Part shown: in pieces, positions 36,779 to 49,640 of the stretch | How positions within the stretch are numbered: the stretch's first letter is position 1 | How the letters are laid out: every line of letters begins with the position of its first letter | Assembly (NCBI GenBank): GCA_950295325.1 | Contig: OX485806.1 | Span: forward strand, 15,438,001 to 15,502,000 | Direction: 5' to 3' | Length of the DNA stretch: 64,000 nucleotides | Source of the DNA: Polytrichum commune | Taxonomy: Eukaryota; Streptophyta; Polytrichopsida; Polytrichales; Polytrichaceae | The notes under the pieces: model-generated | Seen by the model: only the letters and a program-made list of their open reading frames with translations | Told to the model about the DNA's origin: nothing | Databases searched by the model: none | Translations under genes and position numbers: made by a program

Positions 36779-36922
36779 CAACATTACTCGGTTGAGGACT
36801 TGTGTTCATAGGCCCCGCAACAGATTCAAGAATAAAGCCTCGGGATGTGGGAATCCTGGTGCTTTAGACTGAATTTCAAGTCAAGACAACTGAACACATC
36901 TCATCAATTGAGAGATGTTATG
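36779..36922. mobile_element. MITE family H, copy 2
   Basis: Left end ACATTACTCGGTTGAGGAC and right end GTCCGATT-less but inverted AATTGAGAGATGTTATG. The interior matches 15,737-15,881 (ATTCAAGAATAAAGCCTC, GGGAATCC, CAAGTCAAGACAACTGAACA). It is non-coding. Confidence 0.6.
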
Positions 36923-39900
36923 TGAATCTACAGTAGAATGTACAACACATTTGCCTGCACACTGTAATGCTAAAACATCATTTTTGGCAAAAGTCAAATA
37001 ATCAATGTAGCTAAACAAAACATGTGATTCAGTTCGGGTGACACTATCCATTGTTGGCCCACATCAATTGTCTTGCAATCATTGGGTAGCAACTACGTAG
37101 GATGCCACATGACCGAGCACATGACATGTTTGTGTTACTTGACAAGTCACGAAGACTACTCTGTTCAACATGGCACACCAATGTCAATGCCACGTTACAT
37201 AAGATGTCGAGTGTGTGGAAGGGGGATATAAATAATAATATCTTGAGGTTCATGAATTTGAGCGTTGTTATTGATTTGTTGGCAAACACTAGGAAAAAAC
37301 CAAACGAATGGTGCACGAGCATTTATGAAATTCCTTCACATAGCCTTCCAAGCACAAGGGCCACAAATGAATGGCATCATCCAACATCAAGGGTTCTCAC
37401 GAAACAAGGAATATGGCAACCACTCGCAAAAATTATCATATAAGTAGATCACTTTTGCTACCTTTTTCCGTAATGGTACGGGATACGACTAGTTTTTTGG
37501 GTGGTTTCATTGGGGCTTGGCATCTCACTCAACTCAAATTGATTGCTACAAATCACACCCTTCCCAAGAAGAACGAAAGAAGATGTGCAAAACTTCACCA
37601 ACACACTTATAAGGCAAGTGAAAAGTGATTATGCATTGTTTAGAATGTGCAAATGAAAATGCACAAGTCTTATCTGCATGTTCAAGGCTCACTTAAACCC
37701 AAGGCCTTAACCTGAATCCCATGGGAATTCAAAGGTTGAGTTGCCCGAGGTGGGAATGTACTAAGATGGGTGATATTCCTAGCACTTGATTTTTGGTTCA
37801 CTTTATTGGGACCCTACCACATATGATTCACCCAATCATAGTGGGTGTATTTGCGAAAACCGGAATTTTCAGCCAACCATGCGGGAACCTAGGGGCTTGC
37901 CTTTGGAAGAAGGGGGTAGGTGTCGGCTGGTTCGTCTGCACCTGTTCAAGGTGTTCACCTTTGAAAAAAGGTTGTCGTCATCGGGGGGCCTCTAAATCTT
38001 GGAATGTTTGTTTCAGGATTACATATAGACTTAGACCAAGTTAAAAATTTAGCAACATCATACTTCGCATTGGGGACAAGAAAAGAAAAGAAAGAAAGAA
38101 AAATAATGATAATGCCCGTATCAGGGTACATGCATGAATGTGAGCCCATTGGCCTAATGTTGATCATGGTTGTCTGTGATGCAACTTAAGGTGTTTACCC
38201 TCTTTCAAGAGGTGGGCTTTGATGATGTATTAATTATCCCATAGTTATTGAGGTGGGGGGACATGTGTTTGTTTATTGTCAAGTTTTCTATAGTTTAGGA
38301 CGAGGTATGTAAGGTATTTGATGGCATTCTGGTGTATATTTTTCATGAGGATTTTAATGTTTGATTTGGGTATTTTTAGGTTGACAAGTTTATTGATTGA
38401 TTGTTTGTGTATAGCCCCCCCCCCTGCTCTTGCTCTGATAGTAATGAGGGGGTTGGTTTTCCAACCATTCATTTTTATGGTGTTAATTAGTGGGTCATAT
38501 TTAGTATGTTTACGTGTGAGGCTTGATTGGGGAATCTGTCGTGGCAATATGTGAATTCGATGAGTTGGACTATAAGTGTAGGAGAGGGTGATATTGGTGT
38601 TTGTGTTTGGTTCGGGGCTCCTATTATGCATAAGATGTCCGGCCTTGATTTGGCTTGTTAGCGACAAGCATGTTGTGAACATGTGCATTTGAGAACCCAT
38701 TCCGGGATCGTTTGTTATGGTGGTTTGTTGTTAAGATTGCATGCATTGGTCAGTGTGAAGAACCGGGTGTTTTTGTTGGCTTGTAGTGTTTAGGTGATGA
38801 GGTGTACCGCTTTGTTGTGTCATGCAATTCCGAGACCCTTCGTGTTGGGAACAACATTGGAGTCGTCTTTTTTTTTCTTCTTTTTCTTATGTGCATGTTT
38901 CTATTAATGATTGTTATGCAAGGGAACATAATTATACTCTCATAATGTAGGAGAACACGCCCTTGCCCACCATGTAATGGGCATGCACCTAATGGTTAGA
39001 TTAGTTGCATCTATCATAGGGTCGCTTAACAAGCAATATTACATGCCATAAGTGACAAGTATTCTCCATTTATTACATCAATCATCATTGTTGTGCAAGG
39101 CTTCCCCGAACTAAGGTAGAAATACCATAACCCGTGAGAATCAGGTGATTCACATTGAAGATCTGGTCTGACAATCGTGAGATAATTTTCCAAGATAGAC
39201 GAGAAGGATTCATGAAGAATGCAAGTTGTTTCATATTTTTCTGCCCTACACAAAAAATGCTACAATTTTTCAAAGCGGAAAGTTGTCCAAACCCCTACTC
39301 ATTCACTAGATTCTCCCTACACCGAACCATGTAATCCGCATTTCCATACAGAACATCGCCTAAATCGGTTACCTTGTGAGTACATTAACACTTGACTCTC
39401 ATTGGCTACACTAAGTGTACATGCTTTGAAGTTACCGCCAAGCCATGATCTGTTTTAGAAATGGCACTTCACCATTATGAAGGCGGTCTAGTGCACGGCT
39501 AGAGGGTACTTAACGGGTATGGTATTTCTATCTTATGTAAAAAAAATTATCACTTAATGGGCCAACCTTCCAACTTGGTAATTTTGTTTTTGTTTCAGTT
39601 GTGTAGATAAGGTACACGTCACACTAATTACATTATGCACTAACATAGCGCATCATTGAAGAATGTACATCTTCCAAACAATATGATTCCTTGTAACTTC
39701 TTAAGTACTAGGAGGCTTTCTCACATAGCTGTATGGGTATGGAATAGCGATAACTTTGTTGTATTTAGGTGACTCGTGCATTGGGAATGTGAAATCACAA
39801 TGAACGTTATGATGCTAATGTTAAGTTGATTTCTCGCCCTCCCTCACTCCTCCTTTGCGTGGCTCATTTTTTTGCTATGGTTCTCATTGTGTGCTCGACG

Positions 39901-41225
39901 CTCATCTCCAAATCACTCTCAAGTTCAGCCATGACCTTGTCGGTTTTCAGCTAGGAAGTTCTTGGTTGGACTAGTGGATAGGTTTCACTCTATCTCTAAC
40001 TCTTTTATATCTTGTGCCATGACGTCGTAACATGCTTCCTGGGTAGCTCCTTGTTACTAAATTGCCTAGGACCATGACTAGAGTGTTATGGTTGTATCTA
40101 CTCATCCGCTCATTAAGTATGGTCAGATTTGCTCATTCGCTCTCATTTCCTTGATTATATATCATTACATGTTGTCGGGCCATTCTTGGTTACTATTTCA
40201 CATGGAAACTTAACCAAAGGGTTTTGGTCATATTTGCACATCTACTCCTCAAGTATGGTCAATTCCACCCCATTTGGAGCCATGATCGCTTCGCAAGACG
40301 ATCGTGTTCTTCTTAGACTTATATTGTAACCACGGTCACAACCTCACCATGCCTACTCCTGGTTGGTTCCTTCTAACTTCCATCATTCTAGAATGTGCCT
40401 TTAAGGGAATAGATCTCATATACAAAATACAACCTACCTAAACTACTCCAACTCGTAGCTTTGCATCCCCAACAATACGCAAACAATCTCATACTCTAAT
40501 ACTACAACAATGTTCTCAAAACAATCACAAAAAATCCGTTTTATTTCATGGATCTAGATCTACAACCGCTAGGGCAAAGCCTTCCAATTCCTTGCTACTT
40601 TTGGACATCTTGCTCTATCACTTGATTGCACCCACTACTAACAAATGAACGAACTAACTCCAAAACTCTTTCTCCCAAGTCTTATATCATCAAACCTTCA
40701 CACTAATTCCAACATTTTCACTTGGTCCAATCACATGCATTTTCTTGGTTACCGCTAGTAAAGTCAACAATCACTTTTTTCTAACCATTATTACTACATG
40801 ACTAGGGTGACATGCTAGTCACAATCATTACCTTGGCAAGACCAACCCACAAACTCTAGACTTGATTTTCCAAACAAAATTCCTACTACTTTCTATCTAC
40901 CCTACCCTTGACAACTAGTTTTGTTGATCACTATTTTAGGTCATTGAACTTTGAGAATGACATCGGAGACCATGTTGATTAAGCAAGTTTATAATGGGAA
41001 AGAATAAACCCTTAACATAGAGGATTCCATACTTAATAAAAGCCTCTCGACCATGAAGCACGAGCCGGTAATGTGGTACATATGAGGTGCTACATTGGAT
41101 GTACATAGCATCCTATGGGTACTTTTGGCTCTCATAATTATGAGAGGAAAGGCTCCATCCATTGTACTGCATACATTCGGCGGCCATGAAGAATTGCCCC
41201 CCTCATCTATACATTGCCATGATGA
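36923..41225. other. Intergenic, no gene seen
   Basis: More than 4 kb with only short ORFs that lack domains or codon-like composition. It includes a C10 run at 38,415-38,424 and a TC-rich tract near 38,868-38,890. ORFs of 100-150 codons at 37.1-37.6 and 38.2-38.7 kb overlap on both strands and show no recognisable motif, so I treat them as chance. Confidence 0.5.
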
Positions 41226-41302
41226 AGGATGGTGACGAGATTTGAACCCGGGACCTCCTTGAATCGAAAGGCACAAGAATGGGGTAGCCACCTAAGTTAC
41301 CC
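41226..41302 (-). repeat. tRNA-like sequence (minus), possible SINE head
   Basis: On the minus strand TAACTTAGGTGGCTACCCC resembles a tRNA A box and CCCGGGTTCAAATCTCGTC contains a good B box (GGTTCAAATC) at normal spacing. The cloverleaf is incomplete, and no clean acceptor stem or CCA-adjacent terminator is visible. A SINE head or tRNA pseudogene is likelier than a working tRNA. Confidence 0.4.
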
Positions 41303-41557
41303 CAAACCCCCCTCCATGACAACCAACTAAAAACAAAGGTACGGGGAACTCCACCCACCCCAATGCTTTGGAAGAATACATTTGGAAAGTGGTGGGTGGA
41401 ATACCCGGGTGGCGGATGAAGTTGGATGAGAATCAAAACCTTGCTTTCATCCAGTAGGTACCGACAAGGTGGTTCATTCATCCAAAGCACATTCAATGGG
41501 ATTGGGCCCAAACCCCTCATCATTTAATTAGAACCTTTGAAGAACTCACCCTTCCAT

Positions 41558-41714
41558 CATAACATTATTCAGATCCATAGCAATGTGTCGTGGGACTGAT
41601 AATATGTCACATAATAATTTTGGATATTCTCCACATTTCATCTGAATGTGAGGAATATTATGTGAAATATTGTCAAACTCACATAACATTGTTATGAATT
41701 TGGATAATGTTATG
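41558..41714. mobile_element. Foldback MITE family G, copy 2 (157 bp)
   Basis: CATAACATTATTCAGATCC on the left is inverted at the right end (GAATTTGGATAATGTTATG). The inner arms also pair (GTGGGACTGATAATAT with ATATTGTCAAACTCAC). It matches 6,629-6,842 but is shorter and more regular. Confidence 0.75.
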
Positions 41715-41883
41715 AGAAATTATAGTGTTGGCTCTAATTTACTTTTGTCGATGGAGACTGCATCAATGTTTGGGAGGGCAAGTCTATTTATTTTGGAATT
41801 TGAACCTAGAAACCCCAAATTAGGGTAATAACAAGGTGCAAAGTTCCAAAAGGATGGGTAAAGTTTCCATCATTCTCCTAGTC

Positions 41884-41901
41884 GGGGGGGGGGGGGGGGG
41901 G
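41884..41901. repeat. G18 homopolymer
   Basis: An uninterrupted run of 18 G, the longest mononucleotide tract in the window. The neighbourhood is otherwise non-coding and AT-rich. Long G runs can form quadruplexes and are also prone to sequencing length error. Confidence 0.9.
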
Positions 41902-42312
41902 TTGGGGTAGGTGACGACAAAGATAAACATTGTATTTCCTAATGGTCAACTCGGCCCCCAATTCATGATCAGGGACCCCAACCTAGTCTAATACGACCCA
42001 GTTGAAATGAAATAACAACAAACTTGGGAGGGGCATGTTCTTACCAACCCACATAACCCAAATGAACATGTTGGGCTTTAGGTTGGAAAAAAACTTGACC
42101 AACAGACACTACCATACCTAGTACCTCGTCAATTTCAACATAAAATACATTTTCTTGAGTGAGGGTGTCACGTGTCGTACAACGATTGGTTGGAACCTGA
42201 GAAAAAGTTCACGTGGCAAGGGGGCATATCAAATTTTGGTAAGCAAAAGTGTTGGCCTAAGTTACGAAGATACTACATGTATTCAAGTAGGTTCTCATGC
42301 TTGCAAACTATG

Positions 42313-42469
42313 TCGTAACATTACTCAATGACATGGGTACTTGGAGTTTAACAATGGGATGTTGAGAGCTCAATATGAATTGGAGTCTCCCTATGCATAT
42401 TTTTGAGCATCCCACTGTTATATTATGAGGGCCCACATAATAAAAGATGAGTGTTGAGTAATGTTATGG
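42313..42469. mobile_element. MITE family H, copy 3
   Basis: CGTAACATTACTCAATGACA on the left is inverted at the right end (TGTTGAGTAATGTTATG). Inner arms pair as well (ACAATGGGATG with CATCCCACTGT). About 157 bases and non-coding. Confidence 0.7.
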
Positions 42470-42563
42470 TAGCTTTACAAAACAATTAATGTATTTACCA
42501 AAAGGGATAAAGAGAGGGGATTATTGCATTCAAACGTACCTCCTATCCATCCAATATAAAAAA

Positions 42564-42967
42564 CTGCATTATTAAATATTGTATTTAGTGTCACCAATTC
42601 TATTTGTCTCGCTCAATACTAGATGTAAACCACATGTGTAGTGTCACCAACACTAAATGTAAACTTAACAAATTTTTTCACTTCTTGTAAACGAATTTTG
42701 GGCATTATAGACTTACAATGTTGTAATAAACTGTCACTTACCAAGCGGTTTTTCATCCAAATTTCAATCATCCAATGATAATATTTCATTGCATAAATTT
42801 TTTGATGCAAAATGTACGAAACTTTGTCTCTGTAATTGGCATTTTGATGAACTAAAAGTCGATCATCCATGTCAATTCTTGTAAACTTATTCATAAGAAG
42901 TGCCATTAGAAAAGTTACCACAATGACATAAAATACCATATGACGCTAAACACAATGTTTAGGGTAG
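42564..42967 (-). mobile_element. MITE family A, long inverted copy (404 bp)
   Basis: Reads as the reverse complement of family A. It opens GTATTTAGTGTCACCAATTC, continues GTCTCGCTCAATACTAGATG and TTTTTCATCCAAATTTCAAT, and closes AAAGTTACCACAATGACATA followed by GACGCTAAACACAATG. The closing part also matches 62,343-62,440 (AACTTTTCTAATG, ACTTCTTATGAATAAG), so this is a longer subtype than the 300-base copy. Confidence 0.7.
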
Positions 42968-43854
42968 ACCACTAGAGTTGCCCCTCTTGACCTTTAGTCA
43001 TTACATTAAAGTTAGGTTGTCATTCGAAGGCATACGTTACTCTCTTTCAGTTGTTAATAATACAATATTTCTGGTTAGTATGCATTTTATGAAACCTACA
43101 ATAATTACATCCTAACAAACTAAATTCTTAGTAAATTACTATAGCATTATGTAACTCAAAATTGTAACCAAGTATGACATAACAAAACTTCCAAAGGATG
43201 TTTTCTACTTGTATTGTTTGTTACAATACAACACCACGAACCGAATTATTACACAAGGCTCACACACATATTGTAAGAGAATTACGTTATATGCCAATGG
43301 GCATAATCTTAACATACTAACTATACTATGTTTACACCGCCCTTGGGAAGCTTGTATCTTTCAAACAAAAAGCAATGAATGGATGAATGAAAAGGGGAAT
43401 GGCAACTCCTCCACAATGGATGAGGTCTCCGTACACGGATATATCATCCACGGGACCATGATATAATACCTCACTCTTTTGGGCGAATAGTCGGGGTTTT
43501 GTGACTCAATGATACACCGGCCTCTCTCTTTTCCGAAAAAGGGCACGAGACCCCCTCTTTTGGCAGGCCTTTTGTGTGTGTGGACAATAGGCTAATACTA
43601 GGCTATCTTGTTATTACTATTCTTATTCTTATTATTAGTATGACACATAGTACCACTTTGGTCTGCATCACACATGTGGCCTTGTATTGGCTCGACAAAA
43701 TCGACTTCATTTCGGACACGGTAAGGAAGGAGGGGACTAAAAAAGCATGAGCCAAAAACCAAAAGTGGATTTCGATGCCCACCCCACTTTTGACCTCATC
43801 CCACAACCGCAAAAGAAAGGACATGGAATGCTCCGAGGCCGGATTGCACCAAGT
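42968..43854. other. Intergenic, no gene seen
   Basis: About 890 bases with no coding signal, apart from short ORFs without motifs. No element ends recognised. Confidence 0.45.
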
Positions 43855-44347
43855 TCACACATGAGCCAAGAGCCGTGACCGTGAAATTGTGAGAGCCCAA
43901 AAGAATGTGTCCAAAGGCCGTCCCAACACACCTCCAACATCATGGAAGCGCGGTCACGGGTCCTCAAGTGTAGTGTGAAGTCACATGTGACCGGGCCCTC
44001 AACCAAATGATGTTTCAATGGATTTCTATTCATGCGGGTCCTCACACATGATAAAATAGAATAAATCAACGGTTGTGAGTGTTCAGAGTGCCGTGGTCTC
44101 TCATTTTTGTGTTAGGCCTACTACCACGAGGTGGTTCTTGAAAATAGTCCAAGTGATCATGAAACATGATCCATTCGATGCCTTGTAGGAAACCATGTAG
44201 ACTTTACATCCATCTTGCATTCACAAACTCCGTTGGTCCCTCAACCTCACTGCGAAGCGAATTTGGACCGGCTCCACCTATTCCACCAATGAGAGTGATT
44301 GAAGTGTATTGGTCACGGGCTCTCAATCTCATGTGTGAAGTGGCCAT
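43855..44347. mobile_element. Tourist-like MITE family D, second copy
   Basis: It matches 32,495-32,974 along its length in the same orientation (CAAAGGCCGTCCC, TTCAATGGATTTCTATTCATG, TTTTGTGTTAGGCCTAC, TAGACTTTACATCCATCTTG). The left terminus is decayed (AAGTTCACACATGAGCC instead of GGGCCACTTTACAC) and no TTA duplication survives, so this copy is older or was truncated. Confidence 0.75.
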
Positions 44348-44589
44348 GAGGTGTGCTTGACACGAATAATTATATTGGGGATTGTTAAATTGACCACACA
44401 TTGGTTAAAACGATCACATTCAATATGTAAGTTGTGACTTGTCATCCAAGTTGGTCAAGTTTATTAATTTTAACATAGAGTTGATACCTTGCTCCTCTTC
44501 ATGTGTGTGATGAAAATCCAAATTTGAGCATGCGACGCGTCTCTAAGATCAACGTACTACGTGGCCGATTCAACATTTCCCTTGCTATT

Positions 44590-45000
44590 ATGGGAAAGTA
44601 ACTGGGTAAATGGTATGTGGGTGTTATTAGGGTATTTTTCCTTGATTGGACACCTATATCTAATTGGTGTGTGGTTAGGTGACAACCCGAAGACATGCAC
44701 CATAAAGACACATGTTTGAAAAAGACTGGATTACGTCTTCAATTTTCATTAACTACTCCATATTCAATAGTGAACACAATTGGGAAGGACCCACTGTAGT
44801 CTATTAAACAATCAACAGAGAATGTGCACTTCTGATAACCATAAAATGATCATGCATGAGACACTTGGTTTTCAGTCCGTTTGTTGTTGATGTTTCATTG
44901 CACATTTGCTACTGCAATGCAGATTATGTTCTCTTAATCTAATTTGTAGAAGTTGGAGAACATTGAAAATGAACCGAATAACACCCACATATCTTATTAG
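44590..45000 (+). repeat. Dispersed repeat C, copy 3
   Basis: Contains the full series of repeat C blocks: ACACCTATATCTAATTGGTG, GACACATGTTTGAAAAAGAC, TTCAATAGTGAACACAATTG, TTGATGTTTCATTGCACATT and AACACCCACATATCTTATTA. This is the longest copy, suggesting a unit of at least 400 bases. No termini or coding sequence could be assigned. Confidence 0.55.
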
Positions 45001-46022
45001 AGTTATCCATAAAAACTCTATGGGTAAATCCTCCAAAAGGTGCAGTTTGGGGGCTTATTCCAAAAGTGAACCATGTTTTGTGAGTGCATATATCAACATG
45101 GTTTCTAATGCAAACAAAGTGGGGCTAGCTTTAATAACGATGTCATATTTGGGTCGGTTTGCAGTCTCGTGAGAATAAAGGACCATCTGAGAGAGGACTC
45201 TATATATACATCATCAATAATGAGAACACTATTTTGACACCAATAGAGTATGGATATTTAATGGTGTATTTGTTTTTGATATCATTCATGTCTATAGTAG
45301 AGGCGCCTATTTTTTATCAGCACCCCATCGACAATTTTGTAAGGTACCGGGGATTTCAATAAGGCTAGGATTGAATTTTGAGCAAGCCGCAACCAATAGT
45401 ATCATGACACATGTATTGGATTTGAGTGCTAAAGTGAGGAGGAAGGACTGGTTAGAATGAGCGGTTATGGCAAACTCTAGACATTGGTAATATGTTTGGG
45501 CCAACTTTTGGCATTAAACATTCACAATAATTTCAATTTAAGAAGTAAAATTACGAGAAGATTTGCAGTCCTCCTGATTTCTATCTTCCTACATGAGAAA
45601 AATTTGCACCACCTTATACTTCTCCAAATATGGCTTAGAGTCTCTTAAGTAATCGGTTATGGGCACCTGCACTCTATATACCTTACAAAGAAGCTACGTA
45701 CCTAGGCAAAATCACCCGAGCATTGATATGGTTTAAATGGTTTTGACCCAAATAATTTTGGGTATACCCACAAAGATTCTCTCATCTTGACATACCCACC
45801 AAATATCAATATCACACTTTTGATACTACAAGTATATTCCTTGATTCCATTCTATTTGTTGGTTATTGATACCATGCATTCACCTATATACAAGACCGAC
45901 ACTAGTTCATCCACTCCTCCCCCTCCCCCCGCCCCCCCCCCAACACACACATTATGTCTAATTGACATTAAAAAGACATGTGTTACTGTGAGATTGGACT
46001 ATGTGCTTAAAGTTTATACACC
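45001..46022. other. Intergenic, no gene seen
   Basis: About 1 kb with no coding signal. It includes a C-rich low-complexity block at about 45,914-45,942, followed by a fragment of repeat C (TTAAAAAGACATGTGTTACT, TGAGATTGGACTATGTG). Confidence 0.45.
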
Positions 46023-46030
46023 ATTCTACG

Positions 46031-46628
46031 CAAGGCGGAGTTGGGGGGGGGGGGGCTAGAGGGGGCTCAACCCCCCTTGACATCATTAGTAAAAAAATAT
46101 GCCAAAACGACTACATATTTTTCTTTCTTGTTTTGCAACTACAATGTTGAGAATTTTGGGGCATGTAGTACGCTACTGGAAAGGTGTTTTCAAGACCTTT
46201 CCAACGGTGCATTACAAGCCCCCAAATTCCAAAAATTTCAGTTGGTAGAACTAATTTTTTTTTGTAGTTGTTTAGCGACTATAGAGTAGGTTGGTCAAAA
46301 GAATTGCAATGGGAAAATGATTGCGGTTATTTTTCGCAATGTTTTCTATGAGTGCATTGAAGGAAAGTTGGGCATCTGGTTACTATTGGCGATGATTGGA
46401 TGGTTGATCTGATGATCATCTATATCAAAAAAACCATTGCGAAAACTTTGGATATTAATGACATTATCAATTTTTTCATGGAGATGTTAGCTCGGTGAGT
46501 CCAAATCTCTCAATAAATAATCAAATGCGACCACCTATTGAAATTTAAAAATAAAATATACATAAAATATTTCCATATTATGAGGTCAGCCCCCCCCCCT
46601 CTAGGTCAAAATCATGGCTCCGCCCTTG
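46031..46628 (+). mobile_element. hAT transposon remnant, 598 bp, with 8-bp duplication
   Basis: The element is bounded by identical 8-base flanks ATTCTACG (46023-46030 and 46629-46636), the target-duplication size of hAT elements. The left end reads CAAGGCGGAG and, after 16 bases with a G13 run, CTAGAGGGGG. The right end reverse-complemented reads CAAGGGCGGAGCCATGATTT, then CTAGAGGGGGGG. CAGGGGCGGAGCCA-type ends are familiar from plant hAT (Tip100-like) elements. It keeps a short piece of transposase (46361-46516) and is non-autonomous now. Confidence 0.88.
46361..46516 (+). pseudogene. C-terminal fragment of a hAT (TTF/ZMYM1-type) transposase
   Basis: The frame from about 46361 reads through DDWMVDLMIIYIKKT and then NDIINFFMEMLAR, followed by TGA at 46496-46498 and VQISQ, TAA. 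The pattern 'W-N/V-D-x-hydrophobic-x2-Y-I-x-K ... F ... M-x-x-R-R-x-Q' matches the end of plant TTF-type hAT dimerisation domains as I remember them. The TGA stands where the family has a second Arg, consistent with a CGA to TGA change. Only the last 50 or so residues survive. Confidence 0.6.
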
Positions 46629-46636
46629 ATTCTACG

Positions 46637-49600
46637 TTCACACAAATTAACACGATTATTAAAAGGGCATGTGCAATCACTTAAGGTGAAAGATAATTTT
46701 CACATTTTTCATCTCCTGTAATTTCAGCATCTCAACTCCAATCCTAAAAACTGGACATAACAATATGCGTGACTTGCAAATGCTAACCGGATGTGATGAT
46801 GTTCAAGTTGATCCAATTGACACTGATGTATGTAGAGTGGATGTGCCTACAATAGGGCCACATATATTAGACATGCCTAAATCAATTACTTTCCTGACTT
46901 TGACACCTATATTTGAGTTGTACGTGGTTTGATCTGGCTCCACAAAAAGATACCAAAAAGACATATGTTTAAAAAAGACTAGACTGCACTCTCAAAGTAT
47001 GTTAACCATTATAGGGCTCAATAGTCAACACAATCGAGAGAGCCTATACGACCATTCAATGAGCGTGAGAATCTTCAGAATAATAACAACTTTTTCAACA
47101 AGATATTCATACGAGCTCCAAAATATATGAGGAAAGTGGCTAGCAGCATGTTTCATTTTGGCTGGGGTGAACCAACCTGTACACTGGTTCCTTGGAGGCA
47201 AGAGTTTAGGCATCCAACTAGGAACGAGTGTATGGGTTGGTTTGCCCAAATCTTTCATTTCCTAGGAGAAGTGGGCAAGTTGGAAGAAATCAACCATTGA
47301 AGACCCATCTACAATTGCCTTATTGAGGCGTGTCTAAATGAGGTAAAGAAGGGGGTAGATGTGGCAGGGAATTGTTTTTAACAAGTTCGCCTAAGCATAG
47401 GTATCTTGTTGCACATGTCCTTGTGTTGCAGTCAGAGGTAATGAGCAGCTCCCTCACATGGGAGTCCGTCATAAACTTCCGTCACTAACTCTGAGAGCTC
47501 ATTATAAGAAACATTTCTTGTGACATAGGACACGGGAGGACACTGTCCCACACCCACTAACCCAAACTTAAAAACAAAAGAACCCACACGCCACGCACTT
47601 AATCATCCATATCCTTGCAAGTTGCGTCCACAGAAAAAATCTTACGTCGAAAACTCGTGGAGATAATTATTTACACTTGGAGAGAGGGGATTATTGTATA
47701 TGAGTATACGTGTCATTCATCCAATATGAAAGCCCTGAAATAGAACACAACATGTGGGTTATTATGTTTCGTCAATTTGAACCTGGGATTAGTTACAAAA
47801 TCCCTGAATTAGTGTATTTGGGGTCTCAGTTTGAGATGAACGAGCAACAAACTTATAGGGGGTCAAGTTTTTTTAGTTTCGATGGATGAGAGATATGCTC
47901 GTATACGATGATTCCCTCTCTTTCTTACACCTCAAGATCACATGTTATGCATATTTTGACATATTGTAGTGTGGAAAAGAGTTTGGAGAGACTTAATCTC
48001 TAAAGGCCACAATGAAATTTCCCCAAAATGCCCTAAAATAATTTAGTGGTACACATATCCAAAAATCAGAAGATTATAACGTAAACATGTATGATGGTAT
48101 GGTCGGGCGATAGTGCCTGCATGGACAAAAATGTCTGCCTCGCCCTTTAGAGGTTCAGGAGAATCATGACATTGTGGTCGAGAGTGGAATTCACTAGAAT
48201 TGCAAATTGTAACTGTTAAATGACGAGTGTACATGCGTGCACTTTGGGATTTCATATTCATATTTCATATTTTAAATTTTAAATATTTTAAATATTTTTT
48301 TATCACACAAAGTTCTGATGTAATTTTGGTTGATTCTCATCATTATTTAATCTCCTTAAAGGCTTACGGCATTAAAAAGTGAATGTGTGCATATTGAAAG
48401 CCATATAAAGATATTCTAAAGGTCCATGGACACAACTTTGCTTCAATGAAGATCATCCTTTGAGAAAGTGGCCCTTTTCAAAATCATCAACGTAGCTTTC
48501 CATTGGAGTTTTGCATTCTGAGGTTGGCAGCTTGTGCAAACACATTCTTCACGCCTCTTGATTCTATACAGCCATACATTTCTTGTACGTGATACATGTA
48601 TGATGTACCACACACAAACACTTCCAATGCAAATGGATTAGTTCACCCTTTGATCCATTGATTCAATGTTTGGGCATGGACATGTTCTCGTAGGTGATTA
48701 AGGGTTAATAAGCAAGTCATCTACCAATCATCTGGTACATTTGCAAATTACATCTAGTACATTGGGCCAAACTACATATTCCATGAAGAATGATGACCTC
48801 ATATATGAAGGTAGACAACTCAAATTGGTGATCAGCACAAGTTTATTGATTTATCTCCATGTTTTTGACTGGTGGCCATTTCAAGTTGGTCAGAACATGA
48901 ATAAACAGAGTACCTTGCAGTGATGGAGTTGTTTCGAATTTAATGCTCCTACTTATCCTATTCATCACCAAAGCAAAGATTTTGCTTCTGATTGAATGAC
49001 AATAAAGGTTACCCCAATAATATTGATTATTGAACTTAGAATACTTAACTAATTATGTACATTTAGTCTCATTTCTTTCAAGCACATTAATTTGGTGTCC
49101 ATTCTAGCCACATGTAGCCTCACACCACTCAAATATAAGTGTCTGATAAACATAAGTAACAAAATTTAGCCTGCTTGCGGTTTATGAATGAGACCATGTA
49201 AAGCAATAATTGTGCCACACAACAGATTTCATCATCGGTATGTCAGTATTGTAAACTTGGTAGTACTTGTAGCTAGTGTGGAGATTGTGTTTGGGACATA
49301 TTTGGGACATAGAAGTTTAGACTTATTCAGAAAATTGTCTGTCAAGAAGTACTGCCAGGAAATCTTCTGAACAAGTCCCCAAATCTTTAATCAACAATAA
49401 TGTGCTGGCATACAATATAAAGCATAGAGTGAAAAAAAAGCTGTAATCAACATGAGGCTATGCAAGTATTGGAGCCAAGAAATGACTTAACAAGGCCAAT
49501 CTTTCTTGCATTACATCAGATGAACTCTTCTAAGAGTTGAGCAAAATCACAGATTTGCAATGTTGCTGGCAAAAGGGGTTTTTCCTACAAAAGGAAACGT

Positions 49601-49640
49601 TTTAAACAGATCTGCTTGACTCCCCACCCCTGCAAGTTCT
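46637..49640. other. Intergenic, no gene seen
   Basis: Mostly non-coding. A copy of repeat C lies at about 46,890-47,160 (ACACCTATATTTGAGTTGTA, AAGACATATGTTTAAAAAAG, CTCAATAGTCAACACAATCG). The rest is AT-rich without element ends or protein motifs that I recognise. Confidence 0.5.

Noticed and set aside
37044-38700. ORFs of 92-151 codons on both strands
   Set aside because: They overlap one another, have repetitive or membrane-like random composition, and no domain or splice support.
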